64,000 nucleotides of DNA from Catenovulum adriaticum (GCF_026725475.1 NZ_CP109965.1:186001-250000); one strand, 5' to 3'. Positions 28,701 through 36,611 are shown, numbered from the stretch's first letter. The notes: generated by a model not told the origin, from the sequence alone. Program-made: numbers and translations.

Positions 28701-29119
28701 GCCATTGACATAATAGCGGCTTCAAGCGCAAAAAAGATAAAGGTGAATGATGCATAAATGAGTGAAGCTATTGTTGAGCCTATGTAGCCAAAACCTGCGC
28801 CGCGACTGAGTAAATCAATATCTACACCGTATTTAGCTGCGTAATAACTAATGGGCCAGCCACTTAAAAATACCACAGCAAAAACCGCTGCAATGGCCCA
28901 AGCGGCATTAACAAAGCCATAATTTAAGGTAATGGCCCCGCCAATTGCTTCTAATACTAAAAATGAAACAATGCCAAGTGCGGTATTGGCTATCCAGATT
29001 GATGACCATTTTCTGGCACGTTTTGCGGTAAAGCGCAGCGCAAAATCTTCCATCATTTCATTGGCGACAAGTTTATTATAAGTTCTTCTGGTAAAACGGA
29101 TTTTAGGATTTGGCTGCAT
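25727..29119 (-). CDS. Hybrid histidine kinase with NCS1 permease-like sensor
   Basis: A 1130-residue protein. Residues about 1-495 are a full NCS1-type (purine/cytosine permease) transporter domain with about twelve spans. Next is a Cys-rich segment (CYICENEF, CPAYGKAICSLCCSLDVRCGDMC), probably zinc-binding, and two more membrane segments. Then come HisKA (phospho-acceptor His680 in GLSHELRTPLNVLLGYAQLL), an HATPase domain (NLLSNAVKF, DSGIGIS, GTGLGLTISK) and a receiver (ILVVDDD, LILLDVTMP). The last 80 residues are of unclear class. A transporter used as sensor suggests detection of a nucleobase, allantoin, urea or related compound. The urea locus nearby makes urea or a precursor the best guess. 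Confidence 0.88.
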   Translation of the reverse strand: MQPNPKIRFTRRTYNKLVANEMMEDFALRFTAKRARKWSSIWIANTALGIVSFLVLEAIGGAITLNYGFVNAAWAIAAVFAVVFLSGWPISYYAAKYGVDIDLLSRGAGFGYIGSTIASLIYASFTFIFFALEAAIMSMALQLLFGLPLVFGYVISALIVIPLVTHGITNISRFQVWTQPLWIILQIVPLIYVFNHPDSQLDEWINFTGEAGEAGASFNYLLFGSASAVLLALVAQIGEQADFLRFLPEKPKGKRWQWWLAMTMAGPGWMIFGAAKLFLGSFLAWLALKQGIAANVADDPAHMYQVAFGYVIDNPQVSVILAASFVVISQLKINVANAYAGSLAWSNFFSRVTHNHPGRVVWMFFNVAIALLLMELGIYQTIENMLQVYSVFVLAWLSSVVADLIINKPLGLSPKHIEFKRSHLYDINPVGVGSMLIASLIGFTAHFGWYGDVIEAFASYIAFFLPFITVPIIGWLTKGKYYLVNPNRQEIKQATQCYICENEFEQEDMTFCPAYGKAICSLCCSLDVRCGDMCREDATLFAQAHHFFQRFLTTQLLKKMSSPMAQFLGVTLLLSFISAGILFLIYMQVPSSDAELKAVFGATLFKIFFLLLIIIGIVSWLFILARSSNRLALKELRFQTKTLAHEIDAHESTTLALQKAKETAESANQAKSRYLTGLSHELRTPLNVLLGYAQLLNQDKAIPARQKESIAILKRNGEHLADLIEGLLEISKIEAGRMHLQRDEIHIRPFLNQLVDMFTMQAKNKGIEFIYTPCEFLPEVVAADKQRFRQILINLLSNAVKFTQQGQVHFKVSYRNQVAQFRVEDSGIGISAADQQQIFKPFERVKDAQIQAISGTGLGLTISKSLAELMGGEISLTSQLGVGSCFKLSLMLARVNNSATEPEYNKAHAVAYDGEAKTILVVDDDPNQRQLMDDFLSPLGFKLHLADKPSSALELLAQFKIDLILLDVTMPEMNGWQLAKLLREKKYIMPIIMVSANARDTEKDEQNAGYHDDYMAKPINTDNLLGKIGQQLNLEWMYQFVNEEEPQTSQPSAESSVSALPKAGKAQYQSLMALAEIGYLSGFKEKLATLQTSYQFDDSSLHKLNELVQSCNFKLITEYLRELIDEQANQ

Positions 29120-29254
29120 TGATAATTTTATGCTTTTGAATCAGCTATAGTCTGTTAATAGTTTATCAGGGTGACTATGAATTGAATATGGGTAAAATAA
29201 CTTAGTTTGTAGTGGCCAAGTGATTTGGCTTAGTTTCAATTATTAAGGTGTATT

Positions 29255-29614
29255 ATGCTCATTATTGATCATGTTCAAATTTCTATTCCTAAAAATTCGG
29301 AGCCGCAGGCTCGCCAGTTTTATTGTCAGTTACTTGGCTTTACCGAGATTGAAAAACCCGACAACTTAAAAGCAGGCGGTGGTTTGTGGTTGGAAGCAGG
29401 CACACAGCAAATACACCTTGGCGCTGAAGATTTTGAGCACAGAGCAAATACCAAAGCGCATTTAGCTTACCGAGTCGAGAATTTAGTAAGTTGGCGGCGA
29501 AAGTTGCAACAAGCTCACATTGAATTCTCAGCGCCAGTTAACATTAAAAACTTGGATAGGATTCATTTTCGTGATCCATTTGGTAATAGAATAGAGCTGC
29601 TTGAATACCTATAA
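29255..29614 (+). CDS. VOC-superfamily (glyoxalase/dioxygenase-like) protein
   Basis: Small 119-residue protein with the paired beta-alpha-beta-beta-beta modules of the VOC fold: IIDHVQISIPKNSEPQARQFY, LWLEAGTQQIHLG, and FRDPFGNRIELLEY at the end. Metal-ligand positions (His near the start, Glu in IELLEY) are in place. Single-domain VOC proteins dimerise and may act as lyases, dioxygenases or resistance proteins. AAGGTG lies just before the ATG. It sits between the divergent kinase gene and a convergent oxidase-like gene, with no clear partner. Confidence 0.78.
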   Translation: MLIIDHVQISIPKNSEPQARQFYCQLLGFTEIEKPDNLKAGGGLWLEAGTQQIHLGAEDFEHRANTKAHLAYRVENLVSWRRKLQQAHIEFSAPVNIKNLDRIHFRDPFGNRIELLEYL

Positions 29615-29667
29615 AGCGGCTTAGGTTAACTATCAATTTCGAATTTTAATCACCCCTAAACAATAAA

Positions 29668-30234
29668 TTAAGTTTTATGTTGGATGCCCGCACGTTCAAC
29701 AATTTGAGTTTCAAAGCCATCTATACTTTGCTGGTTCTTTTTAATCCAATATTTGTCTATACCTGCTTTGCCTTGTTTAACTGACCATTTAGCTAAATCA
29801 TCTCTGTCGCTTTGGTATTCAAAATAAGGCACTGACATACCGCACGAAGTTTGTACTAAATTAATATCTAAGATAAAAATTTGTCGGGCTGCAACACTGG
29901 GCGCAAATAAGTTTTGATATTTTGACCACTGTGCATCGGTTTGATGCAACATTTTAGCATTTCCGTATGCACGCAAAATCATAGGGGCGCCTTCAAACGC
30001 ACAAAACATGATTGTCATTCTTGAATTTTGAATCAGGTGAGCGGCTGATTCATTACCACTGCCCGTTAAATTCAGCCAAACGATAGTGTTTTTATTTAAT
30101 ACTCTTAATGAATCTCCGCCTTTAGGGGACAAGTTCACATTGCCAGTTTGCGCGGCAGTCGCCACAAAATAAATGTTCTGTTTATTAATAAATTCAATGT
30201 GTTGAGTTGATAACTCGGCAAATTTTTTGCCCAT
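29668..30234 (-). CDS. Pyridoxamine 5'-phosphate oxidase-family flavin protein
   Basis: A 188-residue split-barrel FMN-binding protein. The N-terminal FINKQNIYFVATAAQTGNVNLSPKGGD is the usual first strands and phosphate-binding part of this family, and MTIMFCAFEGAPMILRAYGNAKML is the second. The C-terminal third (SCGMSVPYFEYQSDRD) matches the subgroup often annotated as general-stress or pyridoxamine-oxidase-like proteins. True PdxH activity is unlikely. Its promoter faces the urea locus across a 234-bp region that contains the two perfect palindromes. Confidence 0.78.
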   Translation of the reverse strand: MGKKFAELSTQHIEFINKQNIYFVATAAQTGNVNLSPKGGDSLRVLNKNTIVWLNLTGSGNESAAHLIQNSRMTIMFCAFEGAPMILRAYGNAKMLHQTDAQWSKYQNLFAPSVAARQIFILDINLVQTSCGMSVPYFEYQSDRDDLAKWSVKQGKAGIDKYWIKKNQQSIDGFETQIVERAGIQHKT

Positions 30235-30292
30235 AGTTGCTTCCTTGTCTGGGGTGTTTTTTCATCAGTATAACCTGTAAAAGTTAAAAAAC

Positions 30293-30308
30293 TACGTAGA
30301 TCTACGTA
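30293..30308. promoter_or_regulatory. Perfect 16-bp palindrome before the urea locus
   Basis: TACGTAGATCTACGTA is self-complementary over all 16 bases. It lies 59 bp from the start of the - strand oxidase-like gene and 160 bp before the porin ATG. Its centre (30300.5) is 31 bp from that of a second 16-bp dyad, about three helical turns, so two dimers would bind the same DNA face. The bound protein is not known; the LuxR-type regulator at 24856 is a candidate. Confidence 0.5.
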
Positions 30309-30323
30309 TGCCTATGCGCACTT

Positions 30324-30339
30324 TGGCGAATGTTCGCCA
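30324..30339. promoter_or_regulatory. Second 16-bp dyad before the urea locus
   Basis: TGGCGAA-TG-TTCGCCA has perfect 7-base arms. It is unlike the neighbouring palindrome in sequence, so the two may bind different regulators, for example an activator and a nitrogen or repressor protein. Confidence 0.45.
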
Positions 30340-30371
30340 TAGCTAAATCAAGAGATACTGTTTGCAGTCGT

Positions 30372-30426
30372 AAGCAGAACTGTTTTGACTGACCAATTTC
30401 CCAATTGTGATTTTTCAGTTCTGCTT
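30372..30426 (+). promoter_or_regulatory. Nested inverted repeat in the porin leader
   Basis: Perfect 11-base arms AAGCAGAACTG / CAGTTCTGCTT enclose 33 nt that themselves contain CAATT-TCCC-AATTG. The structure ends 42 nt before the porin ATG. It could be a folded 5' leader in the mRNA or a protein site on DNA. No T run follows, so it is not a terminator. Confidence 0.4.
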
Positions 30427-30468
30427 GCGTGCCAAATACAATAAAAAACTTAAATTAAGGGTGAACAC

Positions 30469-31416
30469 ATGAAAGTATCTAAACGTAGTTTGTTAAGTTT
30501 GGCTGTTGCAATGGCTGCAGCAACCGCAACACCTCTAGCTCAAGCTGATGGTTTCCAGTTATCAGAAAAGCTAACCGCAACTGGCTTTATTGATATGTCG
30601 TATGTCTATACCGATGTAGATGGCGGCGACTCAGTTAGTGCCTCTGGTTTAGACCAATTCGAAATCGATTTTTTATATGATTTTGATGACAAACTAAAAG
30701 CTCAAGTCGATTTAGAATATAAAGATGCTTATGGCGCAGTAGATTTAGAGCAAGCTTTTATGACCTACGCGTTAACGGATGAATTTACTGTAAAAGCAGG
30801 TCGATTCTTAAGTTATTCGGGCTGGGAAACGGAAGAACCAACAGGTTTATTCCAATACTCAGGTACAGGTTATGCCCCTTACTTTTATGGCTATTATCAG
30901 CAAGGTGTCTCTGGTTTATATAGCGGTGATGTTTTTTCTGCTGCACTTTCAGTCATTAACAGTCCATTTAGTCCTGAAGATACAGATTCAGAACACCCTG
31001 GCTTTGAAGCCATGCTAGCCGTTACCCCTACCGATTCTGTCACCGTTAAAGCTTTTTATTTACAAGATGGTGATACAAAAGCATTTAACACTTGGGCTGC
31101 CTATTCTGCTGGCGATTTAACGTTAGCGGCTGAGTATAACAGCTCTGAAGATACTGCAGGAGCGGGTTCAGAAGGGGATGGCTTTCTTTTAATGGCTAAC
31201 TATGCATTTGATTCTGCAGGTATCACTTTGAGATACCATGATTTTGAAATTGAAGATGCGGCGGGCGCTGTGATTGATGATGGTAGTGCGATTACAATTT
31301 CTCCTAGTTACACAGTGAGTGATAACTTACTAATGGTGTTTGAATACCGTATGGATGAAAGCGATACAAAAGGTGACTCAAACACGATTGCGGTAGAAGC
31401 TTTAGTTACTTTCTAA
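30469..31416 (+). CDS. Outer-membrane porin, probably for urea or short amides
   Basis: A 315-residue beta-barrel protein with a signal peptide (VAMAAATATPLAQA, cleaved before DGF). Strands alternate in the usual porin manner (TATGFIDMSYVYTDVDGG, DEFTVKAGRFLSYSGWE), and the chain ends in Phe (EALVTF), the sorting signal for the outer membrane. AAGGGTG precedes the ATG. It is first in line before urtA, 122 bp apart and same direction, so a role in letting urea through the outer membrane is inferred from position only. It does not closely match the general OmpF or OprD patterns that I know. Confidence 0.75.
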   Translation: MKVSKRSLLSLAVAMAAATATPLAQADGFQLSEKLTATGFIDMSYVYTDVDGGDSVSASGLDQFEIDFLYDFDDKLKAQVDLEYKDAYGAVDLEQAFMTYALTDEFTVKAGRFLSYSGWETEEPTGLFQYSGTGYAPYFYGYYQQGVSGLYSGDVFSAALSVINSPFSPEDTDSEHPGFEAMLAVTPTDSVTVKAFYLQDGDTKAFNTWAAYSAGDLTLAAEYNSSEDTAGAGSEGDGFLLMANYAFDSAGITLRYHDFEIEDAAGAVIDDGSAITISPSYTVSDNLLMVFEYRMDESDTKGDSNTIAVEALVTF

Positions 31417-31445
31417 TTTAAAAATTACATTAATAACAATAATAA

Positions 31446-31467
31446 GCAGGTGGGTCAGCTCACCTGC
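31446..31467 (+). promoter_or_regulatory. Hairpin between the porin gene and urtA
   Basis: GCAGGTG / CACCTGC enclose 8 nt, 30 bp after the porin stop. No T run follows on the + strand. It may protect the 3' end of the porin message or limit read-through into urtA. Confidence 0.45.
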
Positions 31468-31538
31468 AACAAAATAAAAAATAAACCCAAACGAATTTAA
31501 GCAGTTTTTAAATTATCAATTTTTGAAAGGATAACCTA

Positions 31539-32822
31539 ATGAAAATTAAAAAGTTAATTGCAGCAAGTAGCATAGTTGCATCAAGTTTAGTGACCTCAAT
31601 GGCTTACGCAGCTGACACCATTAAAGTGGGTGTTTTACACTCTTTATCTGGCACTATGGCTATTTCTGAAACCACATTAAAAGATACTGTTTTAATGATG
31701 ATCGAAGAGCAAAATAAAGCGGGTGGTTTGTTAGGTAAAAAATTAGAGCCCGTCGTAGTTGACCCTGCATCAAACTGGCCGCTATTTGCAGAAAAAACCC
31801 GTGAATTATTATCAAAAGATAAAGTGGATGTCATTTTTGGTTGTTGGACTTCGGTTTCACGAAAATCAGCATTGCCAGTTGTTGAAGAGCTAAACGGTTT
31901 GTTGTTTTACCCAGTTCAATATGAAGGTGAAGAATCTTCTAAAAACGTATTTTACACAGGGGCTGCGCCAAATCAGCAGGCGATTCCTGCAGTTGATTAT
32001 TTAATGAATGATATTGGTGCCGAGCGCTGGGTATTATTAGGCACAGATTATGTGTATCCACGTACCACTAATAAAATATTAGAAGCTTACTTAAAAGCGC
32101 AGGGTGTTGAAGATAAAGATATTATGATCAACTATACCCCGTTTGGTCATTCAGATTGGCAAAGTATTGTGTCTGAAGTTAAGAAATTTGGTTCAGCTGG
32201 TAAAAAGACTGCGGTAGTTTCAACGATTAATGGTGATGCGAACGTACCTTTTTATAAAGAACTAGGTAACCAAGGTATTTCTGCTGAAGATATTCCAGTA
32301 GTCGCTTTCTCGGTAGGTGAAGAAGAGTTATCTGGTTTTGATACCTCGCCACTAGTTGGTCATTTAGCGGCATGGAACTACTTCCAAAGTGTTGAAAGTG
32401 AAGAAAATACAAAATTTATCGCTAACTGGAAAAAATTTATTGGTGATGACAAACGTGTAACCAATGACCCAATGGAAGCGACTTATATTGGTTTTAAAAT
32501 GTGGGCTAAAGCGGTTGAAAAAGCCGGTACTACAGATGTAGATGCAGTTGAGCAAGCGATGATAGGTATTACCGTACCTAACTTAACCGGTGGCACTGCC
32601 GTTATGAACTCAAATCATCATTTATCTAAACCAGTCTTAATTGGTGAAATTCAAGATAACGGTCAATTAGAAGTGGTTTGGGAAACTGCAGGTACTGTCA
32701 TTGGTGATGCTTGGTCTGATTTTTTACCTAGCTCTAAAAACTTAATTGCGGATTGGACTGCGCCAGTTAACTGCGGCAACTTTGATATTAAAACCACTAA
32801 ATGTTCAGGCCAAAACTTTTAA
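31539..32822 (+). CDS. urtA: Urea ABC transporter, periplasmic binding protein
   Basis: Substrate-binding protein of the high-affinity urea importer UrtABCDE, 427 residues. The signal peptide ends in MAYA before ADTIKVGVLHSLSGTMAISE. UrtA hallmarks are the ligand-site stretches GCWTSVSRKSALPVVEE and LLFYPVQYEGEESSKNVFYTGAAPNQQ, plus TDYVYPRTTN. The C-terminal CGNF and CSGQNF carry two Cys. AAAGGA precedes the ATG. As the most abundant component it is separated from urtB by 200 bp with two hairpins. Confidence 0.96.
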   Translation: MKIKKLIAASSIVASSLVTSMAYAADTIKVGVLHSLSGTMAISETTLKDTVLMMIEEQNKAGGLLGKKLEPVVVDPASNWPLFAEKTRELLSKDKVDVIFGCWTSVSRKSALPVVEELNGLLFYPVQYEGEESSKNVFYTGAAPNQQAIPAVDYLMNDIGAERWVLLGTDYVYPRTTNKILEAYLKAQGVEDKDIMINYTPFGHSDWQSIVSEVKKFGSAGKKTAVVSTINGDANVPFYKELGNQGISAEDIPVVAFSVGEEELSGFDTSPLVGHLAAWNYFQSVESEENTKFIANWKKFIGDDKRVTNDPMEATYIGFKMWAKAVEKAGTTDVDAVEQAMIGITVPNLTGGTAVMNSNHHLSKPVLIGEIQDNGQLEVVWETAGTVIGDAWSDFLPSSKNLIADWTAPVNCGNFDIKTTKCSGQNF

Positions 32823-32861
32823 GTTAAAAATAAAAGATATGTCGATATAAATTTGCAGGCT

Positions 32862-32887
32862 AAGCTTCGGCCGCCATACCGGAGCTT
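32862..32887 (+). promoter_or_regulatory. Hairpin 40 bp after urtA
   Basis: AAGCTTCGG / CCGGAGCTT enclose CCGCCATA, with one T-G pair in the stem. There is no T run, so it looks like a 3' stabilising or processing structure that would keep urtA mRNA above urtBCDE mRNA. Confidence 0.5.
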
Positions 32888-32942
32888 GTTTACTTTGAAG
32901 CTATAGGCACATCTTTAGTTCGCTTTAATTAATCTCCCAAGT

Positions 32943-32983
32943 AATATCCTTGTTTTAGACTGTGCTGCTAAAGCAAGGATATT
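32943..32983 (+). promoter_or_regulatory. Long hairpin before urtB
   Basis: Perfect arms AATATCCTTG / CAAGGATATT, which extend inward with one G-T pair and three A-T pairs to about 14 bp. The structure ends 39 bp before the urtB ATG. No T run follows. Possible attenuator, processing site or operator within the urt operon. Confidence 0.45.
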
Positions 32984-33022
32984 TATCCGGATACAAGTAA
33001 CACCAAATTAAGGAATACCGCA

Positions 33023-34648
33023 ATGTTGCGCACATTCTGCCTTATCATGTCATTGCTGATATCAATGACCAGCTTAGCAGCTAGCGCTGATGAGTTTGAG
33101 TCTTTGGTTAACCAGCTTCCCCATAAAAGCTTACGTAATATTACCCCTGTCTTAAATCAACTAGCAGAGCAAGATAACGATAAAGTTCGTTTTGTATTAA
33201 CCGAAATTATAAACGGTGATTTATATTACCTAAAAAGCAATAAGCAAGTGGTTAGCATTCGAAAAAAACCAGCTGGTGATTATCAGCTTACGCCTGTTTT
33301 ATCGACTGAAACGCTTGCTAATCAATCTAAATCTGCGCTTAAAAAAATTAGAACGAGTAACCGAATTCGAAGCCATATCAGAGGATTATTGGCACAAATT
33401 GATTTAACACATAAAGATAAAACGGTGCGTTTAGCGGCCGTGAAACAAATTTTAGATGATCCTAACGATGAATCTATTCAGTTAATAAAAGGGCGTTTAG
33501 CCACTGAGTCAGACACAGATGTTGTTGAGTTAATGCAAACCGCTATGTCAGTTAACCAGCTTAAAAATGGTGATAGTGAAGCTAAATTAGCGGCGGTTAA
33601 ATCACTTAAAGGCAGTTTAGAACCAGCGGTACGCAATAATATGGTTCAGCAGCTCAATCGCTTAAATGAATACAAAAATTCTGAATTAAGTGAATCTGAC
33701 AAAGCGTTAAAAGCACAATTAAATAAAACCATTGATAGCATTAAGCAAAAACGCTCGACGTACGAAGTAATAGAAAACATCTTTTTTGGTTTAAGTCTTG
33801 GCTCGGTTTTATTACTGGCTGCAATTGGCTTGGCTATTACTTTTGGGGTGATGGGCGTTATCAATATGGCGCATGGCGAAATGATTATGCTGGGTGCTTA
33901 TACTACTTATGTTATTCAGCAAATGTTTCCTCAGTGGATTGATTATTCGTTATTTATGGCAATTCCAGCCGCTTTTATTGTCTCCGGTAGTGTCGGTATT
34001 TTAATTGAGCGTGGGGTTATTCGTTTTCTTAAAGGTCGCCCGCTTGAAACTTTATTAGCTACTTTTGGTATTAGCTTGATCTTGCAGCAATTAGTTCGAA
34101 CAGTATTTTCACCTTTAAATAGAACCGTGGCTGCGCCAGAATGGATGAGTGGCTCATGGCAAATAAATCCTATATTTTCAATTACCTATAATCGTTTATA
34201 TATCATTATTTTTGCATTAACGGTATTTTTAGCATTGCTTGCTTTTATGAAACGTTCTTCATTGGGGTTACACGTAAGAGCCGTTGCGCAAAACCGTGAA
34301 ATGGCAAGAGCATTGAGCGTTCGCAGTGATCGTGTTGATGCCATTACCTTTGGTTTAGGCTCTGGTATTGCAGGGATTGCTGGTGTTGTATTAAGCCAGC
34401 TAACGAATGTGGGACCAAACTTAGGTCAGTCTTACATTATTGATTCATTTTTAGTCGTGGTATTTGGCGGTGTAGGCAATTTATGGGGCACTTTGGTGGC
34501 TGCAATGTCGTTAGGTTCGTTTAATAAATTCTTAGAACCACTGACTGGTTCAGTATTGGCAAATATTATTGTCTTGGTAGGACTTGTCTTGTTTATTCAA
34601 AAACGTCCGAAAGGCTTGTTTCCACAAAAAGGGAGAGCAGCAGAATGA
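33023..34648 (+). CDS. urtB: Urea ABC transporter permease
   Basis: One of the two permease subunits of the urea importer (LivH-like), 541 residues. A signal-like N-terminus (MLRTFCLIMSLLISMTSLAA) is followed by about 220 residues of mostly helical, repeat-like extracytoplasmic sequence, which is usual for proteobacterial UrtB. The permease domain begins near residue 245 (NIFFGLSLGSVLLLAAIGLAI). It includes GVINMAHGEMIMLGAY, ARALSVRSDRVDAITFGLGSGIAGIAG and VVFGGVGNLWGTL. Its stop overlaps the urtC start (ATGA). Confidence 0.95.
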   Translation: MLRTFCLIMSLLISMTSLAASADEFESLVNQLPHKSLRNITPVLNQLAEQDNDKVRFVLTEIINGDLYYLKSNKQVVSIRKKPAGDYQLTPVLSTETLANQSKSALKKIRTSNRIRSHIRGLLAQIDLTHKDKTVRLAAVKQILDDPNDESIQLIKGRLATESDTDVVELMQTAMSVNQLKNGDSEAKLAAVKSLKGSLEPAVRNNMVQQLNRLNEYKNSELSESDKALKAQLNKTIDSIKQKRSTYEVIENIFFGLSLGSVLLLAAIGLAITFGVMGVINMAHGEMIMLGAYTTYVIQQMFPQWIDYSLFMAIPAAFIVSGSVGILIERGVIRFLKGRPLETLLATFGISLILQQLVRTVFSPLNRTVAAPEWMSGSWQINPIFSITYNRLYIIIFALTVFLALLAFMKRSSLGLHVRAVAQNREMARALSVRSDRVDAITFGLGSGIAGIAGVVLSQLTNVGPNLGQSYIIDSFLVVVFGGVGNLWGTLVAAMSLGSFNKFLEPLTGSVLANIIVLVGLVLFIQKRPKGLFPQKGRAAE

Positions 34649-35796
34649 TCCCGAGTTCATTACAAAATTTATTTAAAAAATTTGGTAGCTTGCCGGTTGT
34701 CGTTGGCTGCCTATTTATCACGACTTTATATGTCGCTGTGTGCAATTTAGCATTTTCTGAAGGCTCAGTAATGCATGTAAGTACTTACACCGTAACTTTA
34801 TTTGGCAAGTATTTATGTTATGCCTTATTAGCGTTAGCGGTTGATTTAGTATGGGGCTATTGCGGTATTCTAAGCTTGGGACATGGTGCATTTTTTGCGC
34901 TGGGTGGTTATGCCATGGGCATGTATTTAATGCGCCAAATTGGTGATAGAGGGGTTTATGGTAACCCTGAACTGCCTGATTTTATGGTGTTTTTAAATTG
35001 GGATGCTCTACCTTGGTATTGGGCTGGTTCTGATAGCTTTATTTTTACTATTTTCTTAGTGTTAGCGGGGCCAGGATTGTTAGCTTACATTTTTGGCACA
35101 ATGGCTTTTCGGTCGCGGGTGAGTGGGGTTTATTTATCTATTATGACTCAAGCTGTTACTTATGCGCTGATGCTGGCTTTTTTCCGCAACGAAATGGGCT
35201 TTGGCGGCAATAATGGCTTAACAGATTTTAAAGATATTTTAGGCTTTTCATTACAATCAGATACCACTCGAATTGTTTTATTTGCATTAACCGCTTTGTT
35301 TTTAGCCTTAGGCTTCGCAATTTGCCACTTTATAGTGAACTCAAAAATGGGACGGGTGGTAACAGCTATTCGTGATTCTGAAAATCGGGTGCGATTTATT
35401 GGTTATAAACCAGAGCATTACAAAGTATGGATATTTGTTGTGTCAGCCATGCTTGCTGGGATAGCAGGGGCTATGTATGTACCTCAGGTGGGTATTATTA
35501 ACCCGGGTGAATTTTCACCACTTAACTCAATTGAAATTGTAGTGTGGGTTGCTATTGGAGGTCGTGGATCTTTATATGGCGCAATCATTGGTGCGTTAGT
35601 TGTGAGTTATGCAAAAACACGATTCACTGCCATTATGCCAGAAGCTTGGCTATATGCGTTAGGTGGGTTATTTGTACTCGTGACTTTGCTTTTACCAAAA
35701 GGCATTGCTGGCTTTGTACCAAGTGTTTTAGATAAAATTAAGCAATCGAAAAAAGCTCAATCAGCTTCAAATAAAACGACTGCGGAGGTGAAATAG
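34645..35796 (+). CDS. urtC: Urea ABC transporter permease
   Basis: Second permease subunit (LivM-like), 383 residues, coupled to urtB by a 4-bp overlap. Visible family stretches are DLVWGYCGILSLGHGAFFALGGYAMGMY, RSRVSGVYLSIMTQAVTYALMLAFFRNEMGFGGNNGLTDF and VAIGGRGSLYGAIIGALVV (each cited in part). About nine membrane spans. The urtC stop shares one base with the GTG start of urtD. Confidence 0.95.
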   Translation: MIPSSLQNLFKKFGSLPVVVGCLFITTLYVAVCNLAFSEGSVMHVSTYTVTLFGKYLCYALLALAVDLVWGYCGILSLGHGAFFALGGYAMGMYLMRQIGDRGVYGNPELPDFMVFLNWDALPWYWAGSDSFIFTIFLVLAGPGLLAYIFGTMAFRSRVSGVYLSIMTQAVTYALMLAFFRNEMGFGGNNGLTDFKDILGFSLQSDTTRIVLFALTALFLALGFAICHFIVNSKMGRVVTAIRDSENRVRFIGYKPEHYKVWIFVVSAMLAGIAGAMYVPQVGIINPGEFSPLNSIEIVVWVAIGGRGSLYGAIIGALVVSYAKTRFTAIMPEAWLYALGGLFVLVTLLLPKGIAGFVPSVLDKIKQSKKAQSASNKTTAEVK

Positions 35797-36611
35797 TGAT
35801 TGTCGATAAACAAGGTTCGCCTTTATTAGCAGAAGATAATATTCGGCCCGACACTAGGCATGGCGTCATTTTATATGTTGAAGATGTTAGTGTGAGCTTC
35901 GATGGTTTTAAAGCACTAAACGATTTAAGCCTGTACATAAACGACGGTGAATTACGTTGTTTAATCGGCGCTAACGGTGCTGGTAAAACAACGCTAATGG
36001 ATGTGATTACCGGAAAAACTCGACCTGATGTTGGTAAAGTTAATTTTGGTCAGCAGGTTGATTTACTTGGCATGGATGAAACTCAAATAGCTCGAGCAGG
36101 GATTGGCCGTAAGTTTCAAAAGCCGACCGTATTTGAAATGCTGACTGTGTTTGAAAATTTAGAGCTAAGTTTAGCTGGCGATAAAGGCATTTGGACTAAC
36201 TTATTTCACAAACTTAGCGGCGAGCAAAAAGACGAAATTGGTAAAATTTTACAAACCATTGGCTTAACCAAAGAATGTTATATGCAAGCGGGGGCTTTAT
36301 CTCATGGCCAAAAGCAATGGCTAGAGATTGGCATGTTGTTAGCGGCTAAACCACGTTTATTATTGGTTGATGAACCAGTAGCCGGGATGACAGGGCAGGA
36401 AACTGAGCGCACCGCTGAGCTATTAACCTCACTGGCGGGTGAGCATTCTGTGGTTGTGGTTGAGCATGATATGGCGTTTGTACGCTCAATCGCGCGTAAA
36501 GTCACAGTGTTGCATCAAGGCAGTGTATTAGCCGAAGGCTCAATGTCTGAAATCCAGTCAAATCCGGAAGTGGTACGTGTGTATTTAGGTGAAGATCAGG
36601 GGGCAGCATGA
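35796..36611 (+). CDS. urtD: Urea ABC transporter ATP-binding protein
   Basis: First ATPase of the urea importer (LivG-like), 271 residues. Walker A GANGAGKTT, signature LSHGQKQWLEIGM (SHGQ in place of SGGQ, as is usual in UrtD), Walker B LLLVDEPVAG and switch His in VVVEHDMAFV are all present. It starts with GTG at 35796, overlapping urtC by one base, and overlaps urtE by 4 bp, so translation is coupled. Confidence 0.95.
   Translation: MIVDKQGSPLLAEDNIRPDTRHGVILYVEDVSVSFDGFKALNDLSLYINDGELRCLIGANGAGKTTLMDVITGKTRPDVGKVNFGQQVDLLGMDETQIARAGIGRKFQKPTVFEMLTVFENLELSLAGDKGIWTNLFHKLSGEQKDEIGKILQTIGLTKECYMQAGALSHGQKQWLEIGMLLAAKPRLLLVDEPVAGMTGQETERTAELLTSLAGEHSVVVVEHDMAFVRSIARKVTVLHQGSVLAEGSMSEIQSNPEVVRVYLGEDQGAA

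Noticed and set aside
31446..32983. Reading the hairpins around urtA as rho-independent terminators
   Set aside because: None is followed by a T run, and the genes behind them belong to the same uptake system. They are listed as regulatory structures instead.
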